NCBI GenBank assembly: GCA_001543395.1
Contig: LPNG01000005.1
Coordinates: 1-64,000 of the forward strand
Length of the DNA: 64,000 nucleotides
Reading direction: 5' to 3'
Source: Candidatus Alcium sp. F082
GTDB lineage: Bacteria; Bacteroidota; Bacteroidia; Bacteroidales; F082
The notes under the pieces: generated by a model
The model's database searches: none
What the model saw: only the letters and a program-made list of their open reading frames with translations
What the model was told of the DNA's origin: nothing
Made by a program: the position numbers and the translations under genes
In this document: positions 46,638-56,319 of the stretch, in pieces
Numbering within the stretch: position 1 is the first letter of the stretch
Layout: the number at the start of each line of letters is the position of its first letter

Positions 46638-47942
46638 TTATTGTTTTATAACACTTTCATACAACGTTTTATATTGTTCACAAACAATCTCGAAAGTATA
46701 GTTCTTCAACACTGTTTCCCGGCCTGCTTTTCCGAGTTGATTATTTACATTGTTATTAAGGCACCATAGGATACCGTTTGCCAAATCGGCGTTATCCTTC
46801 ACCTTGGCTAAATATCCATTGGCCTTGTGTTCAATCATATCACTATTTCCACCGATGTCAAATCCTACAACAGGCGTGCCACACGAAAGGCTTTCCATGA
46901 TGGCACAAGAAAGGTTTTCGGTCAACGATGGAACAACCATCACACTGGCAAGGTTATACAAAGACGCCAATTCCCGGGTATCATTCACATAACCTACATA
47001 GTGGATCGGGATGTTGACATCCATACTCAACTCGGACTCCGATGCGCCAAAGACTACCAACTCGAAATCGTCTTTATGCCCTTGCTGCTCCAACAACCGC
47101 AAAGCAGATAAAAGGTTTGCAAAACCTTTTATCTTGTCCGTAGCAGCATTCATCGCTCCGTATAAAACGAAAGGCTTAACAAACCTTTTCTCTTGGAAAT
47201 ATTGCCACCTATGCGATATTTCCTTTTCTTTGAGCGGACGAAACGCATTCACGTCCAAGCAATTCGGTATTACGGTCACGGGGAAGAGCCTCAAAAGGCC
47301 ACTCTGCTTAGCGCAACCGCCTAGCCATCTACTCGGGCTGACGATGTGTAAGTTCAAGTTTTTATATATTCTCGCCTTATTTAGCCATACTTTGTGACTT
47401 AAGTCGTCAGCCTTGTCGGAATGCAGGAAAGGGCAGCAGCCACACTCTTGTTTATATCGCTCACATTCAAAGAAATAATGGCATATGCCACAAAAAGGCC
47501 AACTGTCGTGTAAAGTCCAAACAATGGGCTTATCCCTAGGCAGGTCCTTCAAATTCACAAAACGCAAGTTGATCCAATGAAGATGAAGGACATCATAATC
47601 CAATTTGCGCAAAGCGCCATGCAAGTCCGTCCCACGCAAATCAGAAAAAAAATGCAATTCACGCTCAGGATAACGACTCCATTGAAAACGCTGTATCTTG
47701 TTTTGACACTTGCAGCGTATCCAATCAAAAACCCTATAAAAAAAACCTTGCGGGATATAATCTTCTAATGGGATAACATTAGGATCACCGCTTTGTCTTT
47801 CTTTGACAAACATCTTACTATCCACACCAAGATCTCTCACACCTTTTTGTATGCGAAAAGCGGCTCGCGCAGCACCACCAGAAATATCTGACGTACACAC
47901 AGAAAGAACTTTAAGCGCACGAAAAGTACTATGGTTGTTCAT
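46638..47942 (-). CDS. Glycosyltransferase family 4
   Basis: VLSVCTSDISGGAARAAFRIQKG, LTENLSCAIMESLSCGTPVVGFDIGGNSDMIEH. Confidence 0.93.
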   Translation of the reverse strand: MNNHSTFRALKVLSVCTSDISGGAARAAFRIQKGVRDLGVDSKMFVKERQSGDPNVIPLEDYIPQGFFYRVFDWIRCKCQNKIQRFQWSRYPERELHFFSDLRGTDLHGALRKLDYDVLHLHWINLRFVNLKDLPRDKPIVWTLHDSWPFCGICHYFFECERYKQECGCCPFLHSDKADDLSHKVWLNKARIYKNLNLHIVSPSRWLGGCAKQSGLLRLFPVTVIPNCLDVNAFRPLKEKEISHRWQYFQEKRFVKPFVLYGAMNAATDKIKGFANLLSALRLLEQQGHKDDFELVVFGASESELSMDVNIPIHYVGYVNDTRELASLYNLASVMVVPSLTENLSCAIMESLSCGTPVVGFDIGGNSDMIEHKANGYLAKVKDNADLANGILWCLNNNVNNQLGKAGRETVLKNYTFEIVCEQYKTLYESVIKQ

Positions 47943-50061
47943 TCTCGTTTATTCTAGACAATTCGACAAGATGTGACAAAAAATCATGATCTTTAAGGAA
48001 TGCTTGAATCTTCCCCCCTCGGGTGTAATCAATAACTTTATAATCGGCTCCAAGCGTATGTGCAAAAAGCATAGAATGGAATCTCATACAAAGAACGGCT
48101 CTAGCCGACCTGATTTTCTCAATCGTATTATCAACTGTTGAAAGAGAATTGTCGACCTCGACCTGGAAATCGCTTTCTAAATCACAAAAATATCTTTTTT
48201 TGAAATATCTGGCAAACTGCCTATCATCGTTTCCAACCCAAAAATTGTGCATACTATAAAGCACAACCTTATTGACACCATACCGTTTTGCAAGTAAAGT
48301 AATATAAAAAGCAAGTCTTTCTTCCCACCAATTAGTATCATGTTCATTAGAGTATTCTATTGGCATCTTCCTTAGAAAACAAGCTAGAACATTTTCCTTC
48401 ATAGTTGTTTGAAAGGCCTCACTCCGCTCCTTAATAAATTTGATTGCGGGGTCTTCAACCTGTTTCACGTCTTTTTCTGGAAACCATTCCTTGAATAACT
48501 TTACAGAATCACTATCCCTAAGGGTAACCACGTCAGAAAGAGCCAAAATACACTGAATCTTGTTTTTATAGTTTTCAGTTCTTACGGGTCCAATACCACA
48601 CCCATAAACGACGTTTTCATGTTTGTACAAATGAGAGACGGAGAATGAAACCAAAGGATATTTAAGATCATATAACCCCATTAATGGTCCACCTCCCATA
48701 ATAACTTTCTCTGCAAATTTTGAATACCTTATTAGCTCTTTTGATTCTGATTTTATAATAGTCGCCCTAATACCCAGTTCTTGAAGAGTGCGATAAGTAA
48801 TAAAAGGATAAATGCTTGCAACAACCAAATTATAACCCTTACTGGCGTAATCCTTTAAAACAGTTGCCAAGATGGCCTTGTCTCCAACTGTTTCTGTCCC
48901 ATACCATCCAACTATTAGAACAAAATTATTAATGTCCGGCTTTGTACAAAACTTGGAATAAACTCCTATCATTTCCAAATTATCAGTAGAGACAAACTTC
49001 CTTACCATTTTTTCTTTTAGAATTGTCACCTCCTCTTTTATTGATTTTTGGAAATGGTAATGATAACAACTATCGCAGAATCGACCAACATACTTCTTAT
49101 TTCTATGCCAAGTTAAAAAGAAACGCGAGGTTATGTTATTAGACAAAGCGTTTCCAACAGTTTTGCCTTTGACGGCACAATGGCCCACATCCAACTCTGG
49201 GCTAAGAACGATTCCTTCTTTATGGTAAGGGCAACCAATAGGCCTTGCATGGCCGGAAAGAAGCTCGAAATTCTTCCAGTATGATCTTCGATAATAGGCC
49301 GGTATTGACGAGTCGTTCATCAGCTTATGAAAAAACAATTGAAGCTCATATCTTTCATCATCTGTAAATGACTGAATTGCTTCGCACTCTTGATTATTTA
49401 ACCTATCAATATACTCTGCAATGGCGAAATATATGTTCCAATTATGATTCCGAGCCATCTCAAACGTTTCATAAATCGAAGGAATGCTGTGCTTAGTAAT
49501 GGTATATCCTAACGAAAATGGAATTTTATTATTAGAAACAAAGTCAACCACCTTCATCAATGAAACATAGTTGCCTTTCACACCACGATTCCTATCATGA
49601 CATGATTCAACTCCATCCATAGATAGGACCAAACCAAAACCGATTCCTGCTTTTTTACACTTTTCATACAAATAAGTTATAATACTAATCGATCTTGAAG
49701 GGCTTACGCAATTCGTAATAGTACTAAGTGACTTCAGCCTAGGGAGACTTTCGACAAGCACATCCACAATCTCAAAAAAGTCTTTTCTTAACGACGGCTC
49801 TCCTCCTGTCAGGCCTACGTGTTCCACTTTTCTGAACAATCTGCGCGAAAGCGCTTTACGTAGCTCTTCCAGTGTAAACTCATTTGCTCTTTCATGCTTC
49901 CATATGTTACACATTGAACACCTGGAATTACAATGATATGTAATATCGAAATTTATAGTAGTCGGAGGCGAAGGAAAGAATTTAAACCTATCCTTTATCC
50001 ACAACCGCAATACTCTGTATACTTCTGTCGCAATTCTATATAATCCCATAATCATCTGCAA
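47929..50061 (-). CDS. Radical SAM / SPASM-like domain fused to polysaccharide pyruvyl transferase domain
   Basis: CNSRCSMC (CxxxCxxC), LTGGEPSLRKDF, C-terminal Cys cluster CPYHKEG..GHCAVKG..FCDSCYHYHF; second half NNFVLIVGWYGTETVGDKAILATVL, MGGGPLMGL, YGCGIGPV, LCMRFHSMLFAHTLGADYKVIDY. Confidence 0.88.
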   Translation of the reverse strand: MQMIMGLYRIATEVYRVLRLWIKDRFKFFPSPPTTINFDITYHCNSRCSMCNIWKHERANEFTLEELRKALSRRLFRKVEHVGLTGGEPSLRKDFFEIVDVLVESLPRLKSLSTITNCVSPSRSISIITYLYEKCKKAGIGFGLVLSMDGVESCHDRNRGVKGNYVSLMKVVDFVSNNKIPFSLGYTITKHSIPSIYETFEMARNHNWNIYFAIAEYIDRLNNQECEAIQSFTDDERYELQLFFHKLMNDSSIPAYYRRSYWKNFELLSGHARPIGCPYHKEGIVLSPELDVGHCAVKGKTVGNALSNNITSRFFLTWHRNKKYVGRFCDSCYHYHFQKSIKEEVTILKEKMVRKFVSTDNLEMIGVYSKFCTKPDINNFVLIVGWYGTETVGDKAILATVLKDYASKGYNLVVASIYPFITYRTLQELGIRATIIKSESKELIRYSKFAEKVIMGGGPLMGLYDLKYPLVSFSVSHLYKHENVVYGCGIGPVRTENYKNKIQCILALSDVVTLRDSDSVKLFKEWFPEKDVKQVEDPAIKFIKERSEAFQTTMKENVLACFLRKMPIEYSNEHDTNWWEERLAFYITLLAKRYGVNKVVLYSMHNFWVGNDDRQFARYFKKRYFCDLESDFQVEVDNSLSTVDNTIEKIRSARAVLCMRFHSMLFAHTLGADYKVIDYTRGGKIQAFLKDHDFLSHLVELSRINENEQP

Positions 50062-50981
50062 AACAACAACTCAAGCATCTTCAATTTAGCTTTTTGTAAA
50101 TAAGTTTTTTTGTGCCTATAATTATTTCTAAAAAAATACAAATAGTCAAAACCTTTGTCAACTCGTTCCGTTTTTGGTTCTTTTATTCTATACATAGAAT
50201 AAAGCGGAAGATTAGCATATTTATGGCTACTATCTGAAGAATGGGTAGCACCAATAGTAAAACCTATATTTGAAACCAGGTTCTTTGATGCTACTATAGT
50301 CTTTGAACCAGACAAATACCTAGCATAAGCCCATTGATAGTCCCACATATGATTCTGCTCAGACGAACTTATGTTGTCATATAAATCAGAATAATACTCA
50401 AAGTATTCTTCTTTATCAAAATAATCTTTTATTCTCTTCTTATTATCCGACACCCTCCAAGATGAAAGACTATAATCAAATTTTGTCCAATACTTACTCC
50501 ATCCAGCCCAACATCCCATAGGAGAAGCACCATTTTTTGAAAAAAAATAAGACGAACGATGTGACTTCCATTTTCGAAAGACATTTGTCGCAGTAATCAT
50601 AAAAACCGAATCGTCTTTGGCGTATTTTTCAAGAAGATATTCGTAAAAAAAGAACATTGTTGGATCTGGGAGACAATCATCTTCCATGATTATTCCTTTT
50701 TCAACATTCTCAAAAAACCATGTAATACCTCTAGCCGGCCCAGGGCCACAGCCCAAATTTTCCAATGAATAAAACGTGTGCAAAGAAACTTTCGTTTCAC
50801 TCGTCAGTTTCTCAACCACTTGACGGACCTCAGCGCATTTCTTTAAATCATCAGCGTTGCCTTCACGAGCTCCATCCTGAAAAACATACAATTCTTGTGG
50901 TTGGGCTGCCAAAATCGCGCCCATAACTTTCTCCGTATGTTGGGGACGATTAAAGGTAAGTAGTAAAACCGGAGTTTGCAT
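50052..50981 (-). CDS. Glycosyltransferase (GT2/GNT-I-like)
   Basis: TPVLLLTFNRPQHTEKVMGAI, LGCGPGPARGITWFFENVEKGIIMEDDCLPDPTMFFF. Confidence 0.85.
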   Translation of the reverse strand: MQTPVLLLTFNRPQHTEKVMGAILAAQPQELYVFQDGAREGNADDLKKCAEVRQVVEKLTSETKVSLHTFYSLENLGCGPGPARGITWFFENVEKGIIMEDDCLPDPTMFFFYEYLLEKYAKDDSVFMITATNVFRKWKSHRSSYFFSKNGASPMGCWAGWSKYWTKFDYSLSSWRVSDNKKRIKDYFDKEEYFEYYSDLYDNISSSEQNHMWDYQWAYARYLSGSKTIVASKNLVSNIGFTIGATHSSDSSHKYANLPLYSMYRIKEPKTERVDKGFDYLYFFRNNYRHKKTYLQKAKLKMLELLFCR

Positions 50982-50992
50982 ATTATTCTATA

Positions 50993-51628
50993 TCACAATA
51001 TTCTATTTCTAATAATGCCGCGATTGAAAAAAGCAACATAATCAAAACGGTCCAAATATCGCCTCAAGCCATATTTAGGATAAGACAACAATTTCCCATT
51101 AAAATAACCTTTATCATAAAAGCCCTCCTTTACTGGGATGCTACATTTTATTTCTCCATAGCGTCTATCTGTAATAATAGCCTTATGATCGTAGGGAAGA
51201 CTTGCAAATTTCTCGACAACAATCTTTTCACATTTCTGTGATTCCATAATCACAAAAAGGTTATTATAATCAATTCTTTTTGTTCTTTCCTCCCATTTTG
51301 ATTTGGCATCCTCAAAGCTGGGATAATGCATAAAAAAGATACGGACATTTCCATAATCACCTTTCAACACGCCTACAGGGAAAGGCTTGTCAGTCTCCAA
51401 AGGGAATACTTCGAGCGAAAGATAGTACTTTAAATGTTCCAAAAAGACAAGAAACTCTTCATTTGAAAAATAAAGATTGATGGTCGGTGATCGGAATTGT
51501 AAATGCATATCATGGCTAATAACACCACCAACACAATTATTCGTTATCAATGAAAAATCAGTATTTTTCAAACGTTTGCGGTTAAAAAAACGCAACCAAC
51601 GTCGTAAATAACTTATTGTTTTATTCAT
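50993..51628 (-). CDS. DUF1919 exopolysaccharide biosynthesis protein
   Basis: FSLITNNCVGGVISHDMHLQFRSPTINLYFSNEEFLVFLEHLKYYL. Confidence 0.88.
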   Translation of the reverse strand: MNKTISYLRRWLRFFNRKRLKNTDFSLITNNCVGGVISHDMHLQFRSPTINLYFSNEEFLVFLEHLKYYLSLEVFPLETDKPFPVGVLKGDYGNVRIFFMHYPSFEDAKSKWEERTKRIDYNNLFVIMESQKCEKIVVEKFASLPYDHKAIITDRRYGEIKCSIPVKEGFYDKGYFNGKLLSYPKYGLRRYLDRFDYVAFFNRGIIRNRIL

Positions 51629-52619
51629 TTCGGAGAAGTGATGCTAAATAAACATACGAATTCCAAATAAGGAAAGGAGAATTCTTCAATTTGACCAACA
51701 AACTGTTTTTCTTATTCATATAAACCCTAATCTTTTCAATTTGAATTCCCTTATCCTTTATCTCAATATAAAAAGTCTTCCTATCTTGTTTTGGTAACTT
51801 TACGACAGACGGGAGCATCTCGTTAACCGCCCAATGTATCGTATTATCTATTTCATTTGCGACAATCCCAGATTTAACCTGTTTTTTTATTTCCAACAAC
51901 TCATATGGGAACAAAACCGTCCTAGAGAATGTCGGAACGGCCTTGTTTCGTCCATAAGAACCCGTAGTGGAATCCTGCCTTAAAACGTAAAAATAGGCAT
52001 TGACATCAATAGACGACACCTTTTGAGCACTTGCTAATGCTTTCCAAGCAAACACCACATCTTGGCTTGCCTTAATCTGAGGGAATCGGATGCTGTTTTC
52101 ATTCAGGAAATCCTTTTTATACAAAGAACGCCATATCGTACAAACACCCGTAAGGTTATGCTTGAAAAACGTCTCAACAAATGATTCGCCTGAAACCGCT
52201 TCCTCTGGCAACAACGTTTGAAGTCGAGTGATTTTTTTGTGCTTATCATCGTATTGATAGTTAAAAAACAAGATATCAAGCTGTTCTCTCTTTGCTTTTT
52301 CCAACAGAATCAACAGGCTGTTTTTTTGCACAACATCATCTGGATCCACAAACCACAAATACTCGCCCTTTGCCGCTTCAATGCCCGTGTTACGTGCCCC
52401 ACCCGCTGTTTTGTTCACTTCATGCTCAATTAAACGGATAATTGGATATCGCTTCTGGTAATCCAGCACCACTTCGCGCATATTATCGGGTGAGCAGTCA
52501 TTCACACAGATAATTTCGTACTCGTCATAAGGCAAGTCCTGATCAAGAAGACTGTCAAGGCAACGCCCAATGAAGGGTTCCACATTGTAACAAGGCAGAA
52601 TGAAAGACAGCTTAATCAT
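51621..52619 (-). CDS. Glycosyltransferase family 2
   Basis: LSFILPCYNVEPFIGRCLDSLLDQDLPYDEYEIICVNDCSPD. Confidence 0.95.
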   Translation of the reverse strand: MIKLSFILPCYNVEPFIGRCLDSLLDQDLPYDEYEIICVNDCSPDNMREVVLDYQKRYPIIRLIEHEVNKTAGGARNTGIEAAKGEYLWFVDPDDVVQKNSLLILLEKAKREQLDILFFNYQYDDKHKKITRLQTLLPEEAVSGESFVETFFKHNLTGVCTIWRSLYKKDFLNENSIRFPQIKASQDVVFAWKALASAQKVSSIDVNAYFYVLRQDSTTGSYGRNKAVPTFSRTVLFPYELLEIKKQVKSGIVANEIDNTIHWAVNEMLPSVVKLPKQDRKTFYIEIKDKGIQIEKIRVYMNKKNSLLVKLKNSPFLIWNSYVYLASLLRNE

Positions 52620-52628
52620 ATTAAAGTG

Positions 52629-53585
52629 CTATTTTCTTCCTATGAATCCTTTTTTCAACCGCCCCAAAAGATGGACAATCAGTTTTTTTGTCTCTTTATT
52701 GTGATAGTCATTACGAAAACATTCAATGGTCTCTTGTTGACGTTTAAAATAGACCTTATCATCATAAAATGCAGACTGTTTGTAATAGTGCCACCAAACA
52801 TCAGCCGATATACATTGAATTGAATTCCATGGCTTATAAGGCCCCGTATAATGTAGAGTGGCTTTTTTCAACAACTCGGAAAAATCAATTGTCGGTTTTT
52901 CTCTGCCCCACATGTAATTTGAAAAATGATTGGTTTGAAAGTTAAATAATGAGGGAAGCCATTGCACCCGGTCGTTACATACTATGTTGAGAACATCTTG
53001 ATCATTCTCAGCAAGCACATTTGAATCAAGTACTTTATGGAATTCCTCTTGTGTCCCTTCTGCTCTCATTTGAGATAGATTCATGACCAAAAAACCTGCA
53101 TTAAAATAATCGCGCGGAGATTTTCCAATTTTTGCGGGAAGCTCTGATGCAAAATAAAACTCTCCATTAATGGACAAATCCAACACTGCTGCCACCAATT
53201 CGTTATTCTGACAAGAATCTGAAAACATATCAGACAAATCTTGCTGCATAATCATATCAACATCGGCATAAAGCACTTTTTCAAACTGAGGAAACAGCGA
53301 AGGAATCAATAACCTATAATATGTAGCCCTTGTAATATGACCATTGGAATTCAAATTCGTATCAAAATATGCATCTCCCACATTAACAAAAGAAAGATTA
53401 CAATGCCTATCAGAAAATGCACACTCCAGTTTATTACAAGCCTCAACTGGAAGTGATTTTTCATCATGCAAAACATAAATATCGTAAAAAGTATCAGATT
53501 TTGCATTCAGCAAAAGAGAGGTAACTGTTACGCCAAAAGGGACAACGACATTTGAATCAATAGCGAAAACTATAGGTACTAACAT
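52629..53585 (-). CDS. Glycosyltransferase family 8
   Basis: VPIVFAIDSNVVVPFGVTVTSLLLNA, FEKVLYADVDMIMQQDLSDMF, YFNAGFLVMNL. Confidence 0.93.
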   Translation of the reverse strand: MLVPIVFAIDSNVVVPFGVTVTSLLLNAKSDTFYDIYVLHDEKSLPVEACNKLECAFSDRHCNLSFVNVGDAYFDTNLNSNGHITRATYYRLLIPSLFPQFEKVLYADVDMIMQQDLSDMFSDSCQNNELVAAVLDLSINGEFYFASELPAKIGKSPRDYFNAGFLVMNLSQMRAEGTQEEFHKVLDSNVLAENDQDVLNIVCNDRVQWLPSLFNFQTNHFSNYMWGREKPTIDFSELLKKATLHYTGPYKPWNSIQCISADVWWHYYKQSAFYDDKVYFKRQQETIECFRNDYHNKETKKLIVHLLGRLKKGFIGRK

Positions 53586-53615
53586 AGAATAGTTTTTTGA
53601 TTAACAAATTAAACT

Positions 53616-54929
53616 TTATTTATTCTCTTCAACAAACTCATCAATTTGGATTGCGATATGACCATGTTGAGGGCATGACGGAAACGATTGCCATAACGAT
53701 TTTCTATTTGCCAAATACAATGAAGACGGACCCTCTACATCTAACTTATATGCAAATTCTACATATTTTTTCGACACAATGCCCATCCTATTTTTTATTA
53801 AAAAATACACAGAAACATAATAAAGACCACTCTTCAACAGCATTTGATTAAATCTCAGGGATACTCTTTTTGTTGAATTGGCAGCCAAAGACATTTCGTG
53901 CTTTTGAAATTCATTTCCAAAACATGTCACCGCCACACCTTCTTCCGTTGCAACTTCAAAATTGAAAACGACGTCAGCACCTGTATCCGACTCATTGATT
54001 AAATCAAAACACACAGAGAATGGCTCTCCCTGCTTTATTTCTTCATTGTTATGACCATTTTGATTAAAAGCAAAATTCTGGACCCTGTATTTGCCATCTA
54101 TCTCAAAATCCATCCCAATACTATCAAAATCCTCGTGATTATTCATCAAATACTTAGAAACGATATGCTGTGTCTCACCAATCTCATCTACCATACCATT
54201 GGATAATAGTACACAATGATTGCAAAGCTTAGCTATACTCGTCATATTATGACTCACAAACAATACCGTTCTCCCTTCACCTTGGCTCACATCTTGCATT
54301 TTTCCAATAGCCTTCTTTTGGAACTCAGCATCACCAACCGCCAACACTTCATCCACTACCAAAATCTCAGGATCGAGATGAGCTGCAATGGCAAAACCTA
54401 AACGAACCGTCATACCACTAGAATAACGTTTGGTGGGTGTGTCAATGTAGCGTTCACATCCACTAAAATTCACAATTTCATCCAGCTTCTGGGTCACTTC
54501 CTGCTTACTCATTCCTAAAATGGCGCCGTTCATATAGATGTTTTCACGTCCAGTCATTTCTGGGTGAAAACCAGTTCCCACCTCAAGCAAAGAGCCAATA
54601 CGGCCTCTCGCTTTAATAGTACCAGTTGTAGGGCCAGTCACCTTCGAAAGCAGTTTCAATAGCGTGCTTTTACCCGCACCATTTTTACCGATGATACCTA
54701 CCACATCGCCCTTCTCAACCTTAAAGTTAATATCCTTCAAAGCCCAGACATACTCGCTATCAGCCGCCTTGGAACGGTCATTCACCGAACCGATTTTTAA
54801 ATAAGGATCTTCTTTGTGCATCACGTTGACTTTCCACCAACGGTCCAAGTCGTGGCTTAAAGTCCTAGTTGAAACAAGTCCCAAACGGTATTGCTTTGAG
54901 ACATTGTTGAATTCAATTGCTGTTGGCAT
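53616..54929 (-). CDS. wzt: Polysaccharide ABC transporter ATP-binding protein with C-terminal extension (Wzt-like)
   Basis: GIIGKNGAGKSTLLKLLSKVTGPTTG Walker A, YSSGMTVRLGFAIAAHLDPEILVVDEVLAVGD; ~190-aa beta-rich C-terminal domain. Confidence 0.93.
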   Translation of the reverse strand: MPTAIEFNNVSKQYRLGLVSTRTLSHDLDRWWKVNVMHKEDPYLKIGSVNDRSKAADSEYVWALKDINFKVEKGDVVGIIGKNGAGKSTLLKLLSKVTGPTTGTIKARGRIGSLLEVGTGFHPEMTGRENIYMNGAILGMSKQEVTQKLDEIVNFSGCERYIDTPTKRYSSGMTVRLGFAIAAHLDPEILVVDEVLAVGDAEFQKKAIGKMQDVSQGEGRTVLFVSHNMTSIAKLCNHCVLLSNGMVDEIGETQHIVSKYLMNNHEDFDSIGMDFEIDGKYRVQNFAFNQNGHNNEEIKQGEPFSVCFDLINESDTGADVVFNFEVATEEGVAVTCFGNEFQKHEMSLAANSTKRVSLRFNQMLLKSGLYYVSVYFLIKNRMGIVSKKYVEFAYKLDVEGPSSLYLANRKSLWQSFPSCPQHGHIAIQIDEFVEENK

Positions 54930-55238
54930 GTTCAGTATATTTCGAAAAGACTATTGATGTAATTTATTCTATTTTTTTATTTTAATACTTGAAACAGAAA
55001 ATCAACTCCTTCCCCTCTAATAATTCCAATTACTGAATCCACCTCCTCCCATTTGATTGGTTCCAAAACCTCAGGAATGGAGTCTTCTTCAACTGACACA
55101 TATCGATTAGTCAATCAGGCCCAATTAAGCATACTTGAGATTCTTGCGCCCTTTTTTCACATCAAAGGCATAAAACTGTTTGTGAAGAATTGACTAGACT
55201 TTATTTCAATTCGAAAAAAAATCGGCTAATGCAAAATA

Positions 55239-56120
55239 CTATACTGTGTCCATAAAGCTTTTCTGCACCCTATTGAAGGTCAGAATGCCCAAAGAAAGCA
55301 GTACAATCATAAAAGCAAAGCTGTAGGCCAACCATCCCCAGCCGATAAACTCACCCGCTCCTAAAGAGCCATATTTGAAGGTCTCAATTATCGGAGTCAC
55401 TGGATTTATGCACATAACCTTATACACATTTACACCAAACTTCACTTTGCCTGCTACCTGACTCAAAGGATAGACGATTGGTGTGGCATACATCCAAAGC
55501 TGCACAACGAAGGAAAACAGGACTTGCAAATCGCGGTACTTGGTCGTCATCGAGGAAATAATAATGCCAAAACCCAAAGCGAGTCCAGCCATCATCACAA
55601 CCAACACAGGGAAAAGCAGGAGATACCAATTGGGACTCGGCGCTTGGCCAATGATGGCATAATAGACATAGACGATAACGAAAAGCCCCACCTGTATGCC
55701 AAACCTCACCAAGTTACTGGTTACCGTAGCCAATGGCATAATCAACCTGGGGAAATACACTTTACCAAAGATACCTGCATTTGAAACAAAAGTATTTGAA
55801 GTACTAGTCAAACAACTAGAAAAATACTGCCACATACAGATGCCACCCAAATAAAATAAAGGCTGTGGAACTCCATCGGTAGGGATGCCTGCAATGCCTC
55901 CAAACACGACCATGTACATGAGCACCGTCAGGGCCGGTTGAATGACAAACCACAGGGGACCCAAAATGGTCTGCTTATACTGGGTGATGATGTTGCGTTT
56001 CACAAATAGTGTCAACAGGTCGCGGTAGTCCCAAATCTCTTTCAGATTTACCTCAAAAAGTTTGTTGCGCGGCTTGATAATGGTAGTCCAATTTTCGTTT
56101 TCTGATACTGTTTGCGCCAT
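55239..56120 (-). CDS. wzm: Polysaccharide ABC transporter permease (Wzm-like)
   Basis: LLTLFVKRNIITQYKQTILGPLWFVIQPALTVLMYMVVFG, six hydrophobic segments. Confidence 0.93.
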   Translation of the reverse strand: MAQTVSENENWTTIIKPRNKLFEVNLKEIWDYRDLLTLFVKRNIITQYKQTILGPLWFVIQPALTVLMYMVVFGGIAGIPTDGVPQPLFYLGGICMWQYFSSCLTSTSNTFVSNAGIFGKVYFPRLIMPLATVTSNLVRFGIQVGLFVIVYVYYAIIGQAPSPNWYLLLFPVLVVMMAGLALGFGIIISSMTTKYRDLQVLFSFVVQLWMYATPIVYPLSQVAGKVKFGVNVYKVMCINPVTPIIETFKYGSLGAGEFIGWGWLAYSFAFMIVLLSLGILTFNRVQKSFMDTV

Positions 56121-56271
56121 ATCAATTTCGATAAAAGGTTATAGCTTCGCTATTCTGACTCCCATGAGAGAGCCGTAAAATTCCGTTTCTCAAAGGTTTA
56201 GCATCCACACTGAAGCAAATGCCAAAGAACAAGCACGTTCCACCATAATGTCAAAACCCACTTATCCGCTG

Positions 56272-56279
56272 CAAAAATA
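56272..56279 (-). promoter_or_regulatory. Candidate -7 element TATTTTTG upstream of wzm
   Basis: caaaaata on plus strand in the 200-bp gap before wzm. Confidence 0.35.
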
Positions 56280-56319
56280 AGGAATAATAATTGAATAAAC
56301 CAAGAAAAAAAGGCACAAT

